A stretch of 64,000 nt of DNA from Marasmius tenuissimus (GCA_029532415.1 JAQOTA010000059.1:1054001-1118000), one strand, 5' to 3'. Shown: positions 23,830 to 35,829, numbered from the stretch's first letter. Notes: a model not told the origin generated them from the sequence alone. A program made the numbers and translations.

Positions 23830-24690
23830 ATCTACATCTCAATGAGATCCCAAGGTTTTTCGAAGATACCGACATATCCTTGACGAGAATCGAGGGCATC
23901 GAAGCTGGTGCGGATGTGCGACAGGCGGGTCGTGCGATCGCATAATTTACCTTTATTCGTGTCGTTCTGAGCGGGGAGAAGTAAAAAAGGGGTGTTCTAT
24001 TATGTGTGAGTTGTAGGGCATAGATCCGACAAATTGGTCGACTGATTTTTGCTGTGGGCTGGGTATCGAGCACGTCGACGGTGGTGGTGAGCAGCAACAG
24101 AGATGTGACGGCATCAATTAGCTCGATTGTTCGGGGGCCTCTTAGGCCCCTTTCTCACGTACAAAGAACCCCCCCAATTAGGCCTTCGGCACCTGTCACA
24201 AGTGGTGCCTAAGGTGACGAAATTTTTTCGTATGGTCACCCAGTCACAGGGGGGTCATACGAATTGTCCCAGGATGTGACAAATTTCGGAGAAGCTCAAA
24301 AAGGCGCCGGGAAATTTGCCTTTTCCAGGATTTTTTTACCCAAATCAGGTGTTTTTCGCAGGTTTCTGCTTGCGGCAGCCACACCCGGCGTCCTCCTCCT
24401 CACTTGTCCTCTCCTAGTGGCCGGTGGCCTGAAAGTTCCATACGAATTTTCATTTTTGTCACCGGTCACTTGCCCACCGTACGAATTTGCACCGGCAAAA
24501 TTTTTCGTCACACAGAAAACCACATACGAATTGAATAAAATAGGTCAGTACTACTTCACGTGACTTTCTCCTGCATGAGGCGAAGGCATGGACAACTTGC
24601 AGTGAACTTGGTGGAAACCGAGCGTAAACAGAGTTTACCTCGGTTCATGGTGACAAGAGCCCACTTTGCCCGCAGTGTAACATGCGGTTC
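23830..24690 (-). repeat. Right arm of inverted repeat
   Basis: Reverse-complement match to the left arm. It contains extra sequence (about 24240-24530) in which the block ATTCGTAT/ATTCGTAC or its complement recurs several times, suggesting internal duplication. Confidence 0.7.
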
Positions 24691-25134
24691 ATTCGATGTG
24701 GTGCATGCAATGTTCGAGGGTGAGCTGGATTAGATCGAGTGGGAATGTAACATTCCTACATATAATTACATTACACCGGGGTATATATATTGTGGCCTTT
24801 GCACACAGCATAGTAACATCTAAACTACAAGCGCGTGTGAATAGTCGGTAAAGATAATGGTATCAATGTCGGCCCAAATTGCCAGACGACCCGGGGACTT
24901 CAGGGAAGGGTTTGAGATAGAAGATCTCAGGAGATACTGTTTCTGCGCTGGAGGTGCGCCCTCCGTGGTATACGAGAGGTGCGACCAGTACGAGTTTCTA
25001 GCTCTGAGCCGACAGCTATTGAGCTTTCGTTATAGTTCAGGCGATGTGTTTGAGCGGTATGGATGGATGTGAATAAGGAGGATTCCCGTTGCCCGGTGTT
25101 GGAATTTTGAGTCGGTGGCTGATCTGAAGACTGG
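24691..25134. other. Intergenic; MYND-like trace at the left edge
   Basis: Just after the inverted repeat, 24683-24712 reads RFIRCGACN on the plus strand, close to the KFRRCTGC part of a MYND finger. This may be the other side of the exon split by the element. A TATA-like GTATATATAT lies at about 24782. No gene is recognised in the rest. Confidence 0.4.
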
Positions 25135-26474
25135 CTAACGGAGTGTCCTCTCGAGGATACCCAGAAGAAGATAAGCCCATTGGACGTAACCTTCGGTAGA
25201 CATCAGCCATCTGGCATGAGTAAAGGCAACAAACAGAAAAGGACTTACGTCCAACACACAACTCGTTACACAGACCCAATCGATTTCGTGACCTCCCATT
25301 CCGAGAAGAACTGAAATATTGACCTAGATATAGATAAATCACCGTCTAAGACTATAAAGGAGACGTAGTAGTGCGCAACTCACTATCAAAACTGTTACGG
25401 TCAAGATCGTAGCTCTTGAATCGAATAATCAGCTTAGCGACTCAGAAGAACACTCAGCCCATGAGAAAACTCACATTAAGGTCATCCTTGCCATCCTTCT
25501 GAGTGCCGGACTTTTGATTCTCGACCTCCACAATGGCCAACAGAACAGGAATGTGAAGAGCATGTTCTGAAGGATTTCGTAGATCAGCATCGTGATCAGT
25601 CTACCAATCCCGAGATGGTATCAGTGGGGAAAAGTACAATAGCGGGGGGACTGGGTATCCTTACTTACCCGTAGCTCTTGTACCTAAATACACACGTCCC
25701 GTTCTCAAGGATTGCGGCCGACTGGCCTGATAGAATCAACACGGCGAGTCCTATCCACCCTAGTTGAGAGAGAAGACAAAATCTAAAGGCTGGATTTTTG
25801 AGACGAGGGGTGTACAACTCGTCAGACCAGACGATGTAAACCTTTGCGAATGCAGGTGATCAGAGTTTTCCTCAGGTATATTAGGATGCGGACGTCGAAC
25901 CTTCTCAGCGAGAAATCCCGAAATGAAGGCCTGTAACAAAAGTCGTGAGGAAAGTTAAACAATGGGTTCGTGACGAACGCCCCGATACCTTGCTAATCCC
26001 CGGGATTATAAGACACGCCAGCAGGGTATACTGACACATTTTCAGGTTGTAATAAGTTCCTATCCCGGTCAACATAAACCCGGCTGTGATCGTCATAGGG
26101 AATGAGTGTTAGAACGAGGGGCGCTTCTGTGAGTGAGAAAAGGAAGACTCGCCGACGAAGACGAACAGCCATCTGGCGAGATGGATATGGTAAGATATCT
26201 CGACCATTTACAACGAAAACCTACTCACGAATTGCACAAGATCAGAATCGTACAGACCTTCCTCCATGTCATTCGTTTCCATTCGGAGAGTCTGGTCGGT
26301 ATACGACTTTCGGATATGAGCAGGGCGAGAACTGAACTAACCCGGTGTAAGTCAGTTTACCCTCGTCAAATCGAGAAAGGAATCAGCTCACCAGCCGAAA
26401 AAGCAAACGAATCCGGTGATCATTTGCAAAGACCGATAATACTTTGCCGGTTGTTTGGCGAAGTCTTCATCCAT
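25135..26474 (-). CDS. Seven-helix integral membrane protein, nine exons, 284 aa
   Basis: Minus-strand exons are 26392-26474, 26229-26336, 26153-26172, 25989-26083, 25901-25930, 25841-25669, 25475-25600, 25384-25414 and 25135-25323. All phases agree, and introns are 55-69 nt. Hydrophobic helices lie near residues 17-37, 53-80, 86-103, 130-155, 172-193, 212-232 and 238-258. Family-like motifs are FLAEKVYIVW, an Asn-glycosylation-like NGTC, FCWPLWRSR, ALRRMARMTL and IDWVCVTSCVLDV. They resemble an uncharacterised family of agaricomycete membrane proteins with GPCR-like topology, recalled from general knowledge. The third intron starts with GC rather than GT. The last exon is read through a possible 38-nt intron; splicing it would replace the final helix. 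The start is the first ATG after a TATA box. Ligand and function are unknown. Confidence 0.75.
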
Positions 26475-26555
26475 CCCTTATCGTGGACGCCACCTGTGAA
26501 AACGTTTTGACGAGGTGTTGACCCGGGAGTCAGAACAGGTGATCAAGCCCTAGCT

Positions 26556-26563
26556 CTTTTATA
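26556..26563 (-). promoter_or_regulatory. TATA box of the seven-helix protein gene
   Basis: TATAAAAG on the minus strand, about 80 bases before the proposed ATG at 26474, which supports that start over the unrelated open frame further upstream. Confidence 0.5.
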
Positions 26564-28414
26564 GGTTGTCGTTATCAAGTTGGCAGGTGCGTTGGAATGT
26601 TCCGCTACTAGTACTCTAGTGGAATGGGCAAGACTATTTAGGAACCGAAACGGTGGAAGACCAAAATACTCACCGGCAGCTCCCTGTGTGTCAGTGAAAA
26701 TGTGTCGATCATTCCCCGCCTTCCCTACTTGAATATTAATGGCTAGTGACTGCATCCAACGGTGCTTGTATTGAATAAAGTTCGCCATAATCTGACCAGT
26801 CCTTCATTCCGATTCGGAACTTGAAAGTTTCAGGAACTTAATTTTAACCTCCTTAGACTGAGACGCATGCGAGATGAACCGCTGAGTAGATCACATTGAA
26901 AGGACAGTGTAGTCACTCATACGCACTTTGTGCATTGTTGAACTTGGAGCTACTTGTGTGTGTGTGTTGAAATGGTTTGGGCACTCGCTTCGACATGCCA
27001 GTTTTTATTACAAAAGTGAAACCCCGTCAGTGTAGCTGTTGATTGAGCCCTTTCAACAGAAGGACAGGAGAAACGCGAGCCCTGACTGGGGCTCAGCACG
27101 GTTATTGAAGTCGGGTCAGCTTGAGTTAACCAAATTCAGACAGAGGAGGATGAGCGGGACTTACGACATAGATTCGCCACTGGTGAAAGCAGGTTGAACG
27201 CGTCGGGATCGCTCGAAGCGAGCGACCGCACCCTTTATGAAATTTAATGAAGGCTCGAGGAACTGATGCGAGATGGTCGGGGATAGGGAACAAACCATTT
27301 CGGCTTTCACTGAATAGAGAAACCGATGCATTCCCACGATCGCCATTTCCGCTGGCAGGCGGTGAGACTGAGGATGGATGGTCCAGTATTCGGTCTCCGG
27401 GGTTACTCCGGGAAGTTGATGATAACTTATGCAGCTCCTGAAATCTGGTCATATCAAAGCAAGATACTTGGTAGAGTGAAGTGATTAACTCGCTTGAGTC
27501 GAAAGGTGTTCCAGCAAAAAGCCAGTAGAAAACTTTTCGACGCAAGATTATGATCATCTACATGGGGAAGAAGGCAAAGAGAAACCGGAATAACCGTGGC
27601 AGTCTGGAGGTCCTTGAGAAGAGTATTAAAGTTTACAGCAAAGACCAGCATCTGAGCGCTTGCTCACTTAAATAGAACAACTTCCAGGTTCCCGCTCACG
27701 TAAACGACACTCCCTCTAGATAACCACCATGCTCCTCGAAACTGCGGCCTTACCTGGTTTATGCCATGTTCTCCATTGAAACCTTCGGTTTACAAGGCCA
27801 TATAGCTCGATATCTGGTGAAGAGCTTGGAGTCGACTAAAAGGGTTACACCGAGCTCAAGGTGGATACCAGCACACTCGACGCTACTACCAAAGTCTTAA
27901 CCTTCAATCGTCCTAAGGGCCTACATCTAGGCAATGAAATCCCGATACCTCCGAGTCTGTATCCCTCAAGAACCGGCTTTGCTCGGGAAATGGTACTTAC
28001 ATGGCCCGAATTGCGATTTGGCTTTTAGTCCTCCAGGCTCTTGGACCCTACCTGGAGCAGAGCTAGATTGTTACAATCAGAGTCACTCGATCGAGTTTAG
28101 TCTGAGGCATGAAATGTTTTGCAACTTGCGCTTACTACAGAAGTTCCATCTTGACTCGACAGCCGACGTCGTTGGTGGGCCTGCCTCCAGTCACCCACGC
28201 CCGGAAAAGGCTCGGAAAAATGTTCGGCAAAGCCCGAGTGCGCTGGACAAATGAGGCAACCGCGTGTTTTTACGACTTTACCCCCTTCCTCCACCTCGCG
28301 CAAAAACCGTGGGGTGAGAATTCATCGAAACCACCATTCAGGGGAGTTGCTGATTGATTCTTACAAGGCTAGAACCCTCATCAGCTCGCGTCAAATCCTT
28401 AAATCCAACATCTC
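26564..28414. other. Intergenic stretch with one unassigned minus-strand open frame
   Basis: The longest open frame is minus 27126-27557 (143 codons, Ser/Pro-rich). In another frame a piece near 27170-27350 ends in GTAAGT, so a spliced gene is possible. Neither resembles a known family to me. The rest holds nothing recognisable. Confidence 0.3.
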
Positions 28415-30420
28415 ATGGAACAAGCCAGAATAATATCCCTCGATGAATGGCCGCTTGTTGACAGGGCGATCCGTCGATTTGGGACAGCGAGAACTGCATT
28501 GGAACACCTTCGAAAACTCGGTGGACCGCCGAGACCCGGTACTACTCGCTTGACTAGCCTTCCTTCGTCAATCGAGACCGTTTTGGAGGTTGTGGGTGCG
28601 TTAGCTGCGAACATGACAGGCTACAATGGTGCGAGAGCCACTCAAACGGCTGCTTTCCATATCAAAAGGGAATGGAAGTCGACCGTCGGGCCATGGGTCA
28701 TATTTCTCCTCAGAGATATGTACCTGGCTGGCGTAGTCTCTTCGGTACCCGATGGCTTCGACGTGACAGAGCATATGCTGACCTTTGTGCCACTCATGCT
28801 ATCATTTTCGGGATCGCGAGAAGAGAATGATCTCGATACCGATGTCGCTGTGATCAATCGTGCCTCGCCTGAACTTCACCCTCTTATCGTTCAAGTGTGG
28901 TGTAAAGTCTTAGATATGCAGCACCAGGCGTGGGGCGATTGGTCGATGCTCGTTGCAAACCTCGCTCCTGCCGACCTCGCAGAATTTCGTGTTCCGCCAT
29001 ACAGCGAGAGCCCATACACCGACAACGATTCCATAGGCCCGGTCCTCACCCGTCATATACACGTCCTCGCCAGTCGTATCCACGAGATGTCATTCGAGGA
29101 GCTTCGAAGTGTCAAATCGTTCCTTGGCTGTATTCCATACGCGTTTTTTGGCGGCGCGACCCTCCCGATGCATGCGCCTGCCATTCGGGGACCGATTATC
29201 AACGCGTTTGGGACTCTTGCTGCCCGAACCATGTCTAAACGAAGTTCTCTGGCGGTAGCTGCACCGGACAGCTCAGAATGCCGAATTTCGCATCTCGTAG
29301 CTACCGTCTCGATACAACTGATCGAATCGTCGATATCGGAATCGGCACGGGTTGTAGACATTATGGATACTGGATTGATACGAGCCATGTTCAAGGGATA
29401 TTCATGTCTCTTCGATATTGGAGAACAGGCGAAGGTGGAGCAGAAGATGTCTCTGCAGTTTTGGCTGGGAAAAGTCCTCGCACGCATTTCTAGGTTTTCG
29501 ATCTATTCTTCGGTTCTTCACAAGTTCGCCAGAATACATAAAAAGGTCATGGCCAAATACGAGGATCCAGGGGAGATACTCAAGTCCAAGTCGAAATCGT
29601 TGTACGATTCTTGGATGGTGGTCACGGAAAAAACGACGATTATGAGGGATTTGCGACGTTCGGTGAAAACTAGTTGTGATCCCCGCTATATTTGCAGTAA
29701 TGATACAGTGAGTTTGTCCTTACTCTTGTCTTTGAAGACGACTAATGGTCCGATTGCTTCACAGTGCCCGTTACAGGTCGGACAGGTGATCGGCGTGAAA
29801 TTCCGTCGTTGCACCGGATGTACAGCGACAATGTATTGCTCGTATGAATGTCGAAAGGAGGATTGGAATAGTCGGCATCGGGAACGTTGCCTGGACCTCC
29901 AGCGCACGAGCATGCAATGTACAGTGCTTTCTCTCTCTTGCTTGTCACTATTCAAGTTTCTGATCTACGACGTTTTTGATCCTTAGATGGCGCAGCCCCA
30001 ATCGTCAGCGTGTACGAGTATAACATTGTAAGCAAGCTCATCGAAACGTACTTCCGCAAGTATGCGCCAGAAATCATGGACATAGTCGAAACGTTCATCA
30101 AATCGTTATCCGCCGAGTCCATCTCATCAGAGGATGTCCAACAAATAGTGGACAAACGCAAGACCCCCATTATTTTCTGCGATCTCGACAGGCCCGAGCT
30201 GCCACTCCCAAAAGATTGCGTGCGGATTTACGATACGGATTATATATCCTGTATGACCCCACGCACCTCTCAACAAATTTCCTACATCGTTAGCAGGTGG
30301 CGGCAGCAGATTGATGAAGCCAGCGTCTTTGTGTGGGCCGAGTTCCCCAGGATGAAGGGCGCGACTTTGCCGATGTACCAGGTTTTCCAATATCCGCTGC
30401 GTTCTGGATCAGACCCATAG
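28415..30420 (+). CDS. MYND-type zinc-finger protein, intact, 626 aa
   Basis: Exons 28415-29707, 29765-29918 and 29987-30420 join in phase (introns 57 and 68 nt, GT...AG) from ATG to TAG. The finger is created only by splicing: CSNDT at the end of exon 1 meets CPLQV of exon 2, then FRRCTGC, MYCSYEC, RKEDW and HRERC, giving the full C/C-C/C-C/C-H/C set at about residues 428-470. The long N-terminal part is helical with no known domain, and the C-terminal exon adds about 145 residues. MYND fingers recruit partner proteins through short peptide motifs; in mushrooms this family is large and unstudied. Two damaged relatives lie upstream (16503-17205 and 19060-20264), so this is the surviving member of a local cluster. 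Confidence 0.92.
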
Positions 30421-30785
30421 TATTTACGAGTTTCGAGACGGGGAACGTGTACTGGATTGTAAAGTAATGTAATGTGGTATGAATAAAAGTCGCCAAGGAG
30501 GCAATCATGGAGCTATGGTTGTCAACACGTTCAGCGCGTATATACTATAGACTAAATCAGAGGAGGTACTATGGTCATGAGCCCCCACGAAGGAAACGGC
30601 TAGAGAACCTCCCTCCCCATTTCTCTCATCTCTGGAAGTCAGATAATCTTGAAGACCAGTGTCAAGAGAGTAGCTTCAAGGTGCGCCCATAGAAGTTTGT
30701 AAGGTCATCGAGATGCATTGGGCAAATCTAACATAATACAGCACATACAGGAGTGCTATCTCAGCAACTCGACGCGTTCATACCC

Positions 30786-32924
30786 CTACTCCGACCTCAC
30801 TTCCTCCTCTTCCTTGACCTGCCCTTTCAACGGCAGGGCAGTCACACTCAACACCGACGGCAACGCAATAATCATCGAAGCCCCAATAAGAGACCAGTTG
30901 ATAACGAACTGTGTCATTGCGGGATCTACACGCCGGACATCGGGGAGGAGTCAGCAAACCAGCGAATTGGGAGGAATTCAACGCAGACTTACAATGTAAC
31001 GCATTGATCCGCCACGATACAGCACCTCCCGCTGCTTGAACCGCTTTATATACTAGAGGGAGGAGGCAAAGTAAGAAAGGATTTGTTGGCGCCTGGGTTA
31101 ACATTGGCAGAGAGGCTACGACTCACATCCAACAAACTTTGCCGCCTCCTGAGGAGACTCGGCCAGCGAAGCCATCATCCAGTAACAGAAAGACTGCCAG
31201 AATGAATCAAACGCTCCGTAGAAAAAGTACCTAATTCGCACCATGTTAGCAGTCGTCTACCGAAACCAAGCAGGAATGCGGGGAACTTACAGCCAAAAAG
31301 GCCCAATATACGTCCTTGCCTCCTCGAGATCCAACCTCTCATCCCGGTTATCGTTCCACATCTGAAATGCCAACCCTCCACCCCATATGGCCATCCCAGT
31401 CACAAAGACGAATGTCCACCCAACTCGGGCTTGGGCACGGCGTGTAAGATGGAGATGGAAATTCAGATAAGGGAGTTTGAGATGGGAAAGGTCGAGAAGA
31501 AACCCAATCGCCAGTCCACCGACCATCTGAGCGGTCCAGTACATCGCACCGTTGAGTGAACGGGTACGGAGGGTGAATGAGTCGCCTATGCGGGGGAGTG
31601 AGAAGAGGAAGAGTCAGTAAACCTATGAATGCCAACAAATAGAAGTAGGCAAAACGTATGTACCATTTACAGAGTTCTCTTGATACGAATAGAAGAAATT
31701 CGCATAGAAGAACATCGGTATGAGGAGTATGATTCGCCAGTTGGATAGCGATATTACGAGGTTTGAGATTTCTCTCTTTAACGACGCGACCGGACTAGTC
31801 GTGGCACCTTCGGTGGGTGGGGGCCCGGCATAAGTCCCATCCGAGCGGAGAACCCTGTGTGGAGGTAGCACGAAAATGCTTAGGAGCCATCCGATTACTG
31901 TGGGGATGTCAGACATATCAGAACGCCTCCTTCATGCGGGTAGAACGGTTTTCGCGCACACATAATCGCCATAAAAGCACCATCTGGTGGAAGAGCAAGA
32001 CGAGGATAGGCGGAATCAGTAACCGCATCCAAAAGTCACAGAGGGCACGCACATGTTCCATCGCTGACACTCCCACTGTTCGAATGGAAATTCAACCCAA
32101 ACGAGACGAATGAGCCGATTGCTCCTCCCAAGTTGAATATCACCTATCCGCCGCACCATTTTGACATCAGCTCAACTCCCAGAACATCCAACTCCCAGCT
32201 TTCAACGTACCCAAAACATTGCAATCGCTCTCCCCTTCCACTCCGGTACCGGGTACGACACCATTATCTACCGCCAACAGCAGACAAAGAGAGAACATCA
32301 GTCCATCCGTAAAAAAACCGCACACAAACGAAACAACTCACAACTCCTTGAGCAACCCATAATAACGACGCTCCCAGGCCCATAATTGCCGCACTTGCGA
32401 TGACGAAACTCGCGTTCCCCGTGTGATTGTAACACAGTAAAGAGCCCGAGTAGAGAGCGTATGTCCATCCGCCTATGAGGAGGCATGGTCGTGGGCCGAA
32501 GATCTAACGTCAAATTAGAACACGTTTTAAGGCAGAGAGTGTGGAAAGAGTGCAAAGACGTACATCAAATACGGGAGGAGCAAGAATCAACGCAGAAGCT
32601 GCCGTGGAAGCCAACAATGCTACGTTGCCGTTCGCAGCAGCGGTACTATCGAGTTGACCTGAGCCTCCGAGACCGCTTATGGCGTTGCGGATGCCTACAT
32701 AGTGCATGGATAATGAGCAAAGCTCAGGAAGAAGTGGAGTGGTTCGACATACCTGGACAGCAAAAGCATATCAACGATATCAATAGGATTTGAGCGGTGG
32801 GGGAGCGTAGGCTCAGAGCCTTGTATCGTTCTGGACCCGAATTGAGTACAGATTCCCTTTGCTGAGAGTGGGTGTCATTTTCGTGGACGAGGTCGCCTTT
32901 GTCGATGGAGTTCGAGTTGGTCAT
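30786..32924 (-). CDS. UNC93-like multi-pass membrane protein, copy 1, 11 exons, 489 aa
   Basis: Minus-strand exons are 32753-32924, 32564-32694, 32342-32503, 32211-32267, 32053-32143, 31960-31983, 31664-31897, 31291-31585, 31127-31230, 30993-31052 and 30786-30925. Every splice site is GT...AG and all phases agree. UNC93-family motifs are RYKALSLRSPTAQI, ISGLGGSGQ, the FGPRPCLLIGGW loop, VSYPVPEWKGRAIAMFW, IFNLGGAIGSF and FWQSFCYWMMASL. About 11-12 helices are expected, as in the major-facilitator-like fold of UNC-93. Fungal members are probably transporters or channel-associated proteins, but the substrate is unknown. Exon 6 has only 24 nt. Paralogue: 35830-37926. Confidence 0.93.
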
Positions 32925-34109
32925 AGAGGAAGCGGGAGCTGGGAGTTGATAGGCCCTTGAAGAGGTTCGTAATACCCTGGACTGGATTGTTCACTGTCCG
33001 CCTGATCTTTTAACTGCCAAATCCAGAATGCCGTTCCTAAAGTCAGCAGGTCCTAGAAGCGAGTAGGATTCCGAATGACTAACAAACGGATGCGTATATC
33101 TATCAAACGAAGACGGCAGTCAGGAATCGCACATGGTGACTAGGTCGAACTCTCTCACCCATTACCCATGACCGCAAAAAACACTAACAAAGTGAACTCC
33201 GAGGCGCAAAAACAAGTGAAGGTAGCGCCATCGTAGCCTGCATTTCTTTCTTATGACACAGTTCGACATGGTTATTGGGAGTACTGTATGGCCAAGCGCT
33301 AGACTCTGAGAACGTCGAGAGGGCAAAGAAAACCACGAAATCGCACCTCTACGGGTTCGGGCTGAGATCCCCCATCCAGACTCTGATATTCTCTCGCCCA
33401 TCTCCATGACCTCCAAGGCTTTCATAACAACCCATTCAGTTCCGTGACACGAGGCCAACACATTTATCCTAGCAGAAAGCGAGTCGACCGCCGGGCGGAA
33501 AGCAATTTCAAAGAGCTATGGACATGTCGAATTCAGCTTTCAGGACGAAACGAGTTGAACGGGGGAAAAAACGGGAGATACTACACACCTCCATACAGAC
33601 CCTGTATCTCCTGAACAGTAAGCTAGGACACAGGCTGCCAGGTCCTGAATGCACCATCATCACCGTGCATCGGGTAAGGCCGCCTTTGCGATGGCATCCA
33701 ACGAGTTCCTAGAATGTGCTCGAGCTCCAGTTGCGATTGCAAGCAGCATAAATGAGGGTTTCTTGCTAGAATGATACCAGGCAAATTTTCAGTTGACGAG
33801 GCCAAGAATGCTGGGAGAATACGAGTTGAAGAAGCTGGGGAGGATCAAGATCATGATGGACCATAGTGGTGTACAAGAAAAAGGCGAACCCGCTTATGTC
33901 ATCAATCAAATAGACGCCAGACTCAGAGGCTTTGTGTGGGTGCTTGTGGGTGCTATCTTCCATAAATAGTCAGCCACATGTCGTTACCTGACAAATACTC
34001 ACACACCTTGACCTCGGCAACCATCTGTGCCTCTTTCCACCAAGTCAGTTCATTCGACCTACTCAAGCATATTCTCAACTCATCAGGCCTCGGGCCCTGC
34101 TTCTACGCG
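32925..34109. other. Divergent intergenic region between UNC93-like copy 1 and the PWWP gene
   Basis: No supported gene. About 33000-33120 is similar to 37980-38110, the region upstream of UNC93-like copy 2, so the duplication included 5' flanking DNA. It should contain the promoters of both divergent neighbours. Confidence 0.5.
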
Positions 34110-34117
34110 TATAAAAA
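34110..34117 (+). promoter_or_regulatory. TATA box of the PWWP gene
   Basis: TATAAAAA, 48 bases upstream of ATG 34158, a normal fungal TATA-to-start distance if transcription begins about 30 bases downstream. Confidence 0.6.
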
Positions 34118-34157
34118 GGCCTCTTTTGACAGTGAACTCAGTACTCGCCTCAATATC

Positions 34158-35499
34158 ATGCCACAACTTCGCACCACAATGTCAGCGGAGAAGAGCAGCA
34201 ACCAAACGGTGGCTCCAGAACCCGCGACTTACGCGTTTCAAGAAGTTGTTTTGGGCAAGGTGAAAGGCTGGGCTGCATATCCTGCATGGGTGAGCATCGT
34301 GTTCTCTCATATCCTTCCAAAGTTCCAAATATGCAGTGTACCAGTCCTGAACCACTCTCCCACCCAGGTAATTGATCCGAACACCGCACCGCAGGCTATA
34401 CGACGTGACAAGCCCAGGTACGAAACAGCTCCAACATACTTGGTTCAGTTCTTCCCCGTTGGTGACTAGTAAGTCGTCGCCACAGGATGATATTTTGACC
34501 TTCCTCTGACTCTTTTCTTTGTGTTTGTTAGCGCTTGGTTGACACCGAAAGAAATATCGAAACTCGAGAAGCATGATATTGAAGCTTACATCAACAAGCC
34601 ACGCAAAACCACGCCAACCAACAAAGAGCTTCTCGCTGGCTACCGCGCTGCCCTCAACCCCACAGAATGGGAGATGACTCTTGGCGTTGAGGTCGCAGAC
34701 GTGGAAGAGAACGACGATGAAGAGCATTCTTCACAAGGCAACAAGAGGAAAAAGAGCGCAACGCTGCTTCCAGGGGAAGAGGAACCCACAGGTTCTATAA
34801 GCCAGAAAGCCGGACAGCCACCGACAAAAAAGATGAGGCTGAGGGGGAACGACGACGAGATCACAGGTTCGCCACGACTCGCACTCAACTTGATCATCTG
34901 GAATTGACTGTTCCTCCTTTTACCAGACTCGAATGTACGCAGGAGCCGTGAACTCGCACGCGATGTGTTTCTGCCACGGACTTTTTCCATCAACAAGGGC
35001 ACACCAAAGAATTCCGCAGTGAGCGTTCCCCCAATCTTTTACACCGACTCTCTTGCTTAACAGAAAGACTCAAAGCATGGCGATCGTGAGAAAGCGCAGA
35101 ACGGCAGTAACGAACGTTCGTCCAACAAAACCCCGGAAGAGGTGAGAATTCAAGAGAGCGTATATTGAAGCAAGAACGCTCACTGAACTTGACCTTCCCG
35201 TTCCAGCCGACCCGCAATGGTACAGGAAATCAATCCGTGGCTTTCGATAGTGAGTTTTGCTCGGTTTCAAGCTCAAAGGGTCATACAGTCTGACAGTCAA
35301 TCGCGATTCAGTGTACGTCGAACAGAACGAAGACCTAAGAACAGTGATTGAGGAAGGGCCGACCGTGAGCAATATACGAAGATGTATTGAAGACACGACG
35401 AGCGCACTGCGATACGGAAGACTTTCGTACGAGGAGGGACTGGCTCGGTATGACCAACTTGCTGCGATGTTGGGACAGATAGACAGGAATGCAAAATGA
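34158..35499 (+). CDS. PWWP-domain protein, seven exons, 322 aa
   Basis: Exons 34158-34289, 34368-34468, 34532-34866, 34927-35018, 35064-35141, 35207-35249 and 35312-35499 join in phase from ATG to TGA. The PWWP domain (about residues 28-105) starts VVL-GKVKGWAAYPAW, where YPAW replaces the PWWP core. It continues with YLVQFFPVGDYAWL, the usual strand before the helical part. PWWP domains bind DNA and methylated histone H3 (K36). An acidic patch (133-142) and two basic clusters, KRKK (149-152) and KKMRLR (177-182), suggest nuclear import. The C-terminus holds a short helical stretch. A second in-frame ATG at 34179 could also start. It lies between the two UNC93-like copies on the opposite strand. 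Confidence 0.85.
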
Positions 35500-35829
35500 T
35501 TACCGTTAACCACCAAGGGGCTCCGATCGTGCGGACAGTAACGTCGGCCCCATCGACACGCTCGGGGTTGTTTCTTGTGTTGCGTAGCATCTATTATAAC
35601 AGTAATAATGAACAAGTAGTATGTAAGTATCTTGTATATGTTGTTGGTACAAGTCTCGGATTCCTGGTATCAAGTCCAAATCCTGTCCGTTTAGCTATCG
35701 AATACAGTGCTGTAATTCCTAGTCGCTCGGCCCAGGACAGGCGATGCAAAGATAACGGGTCCCCTCAGTAGGGCAACCGAAAATGGCTCGGTCTCGGAAG
35801 AGGTCAAATGAGCCCCATCGCAAACCTAG
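35500..35829. other. Convergent intergenic region, nothing recognised
   Basis: About 330 bases between the PWWP stop and the UNC93-like copy 2 stop. It probably holds both 3' ends. Confidence 0.5.

Larger units (their letters stand above)
20265..24690. mobile_element. Large inverted-repeat (foldback-like) element, about 4.4 kb
   Basis: The left arm (20265-20965) and the reverse complement of the right arm (23830-24690) match over most of their length. Shared blocks include CTGTTTACGCTCGGTTTCC, GTACTGACCTATTTTATTC, GTGACAGGTGCCGAAGGCC and CTCACCACCACCGTCGACG. The left arm has a partial tandem copy of its inner part (20786-20965). The right arm has about 280 extra bases. The interior shows no recognisable transposase. 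It lies in the zinc-finger exon of the decayed MYND gene. It is most likely a non-autonomous DNA element, or two copies inserted in opposite orientation. Confidence 0.65.

Noticed and set aside
24264..24563. 99-codon open frame in the right arm of the inverted repeat
   Set aside because: Covers repeated ATTCGTAT blocks, has no motif, and is explained by repeat structure.
27126..27557. 143-codon minus-strand open frame
   Set aside because: No recognisable family and no clear splice partners; left as unassigned.
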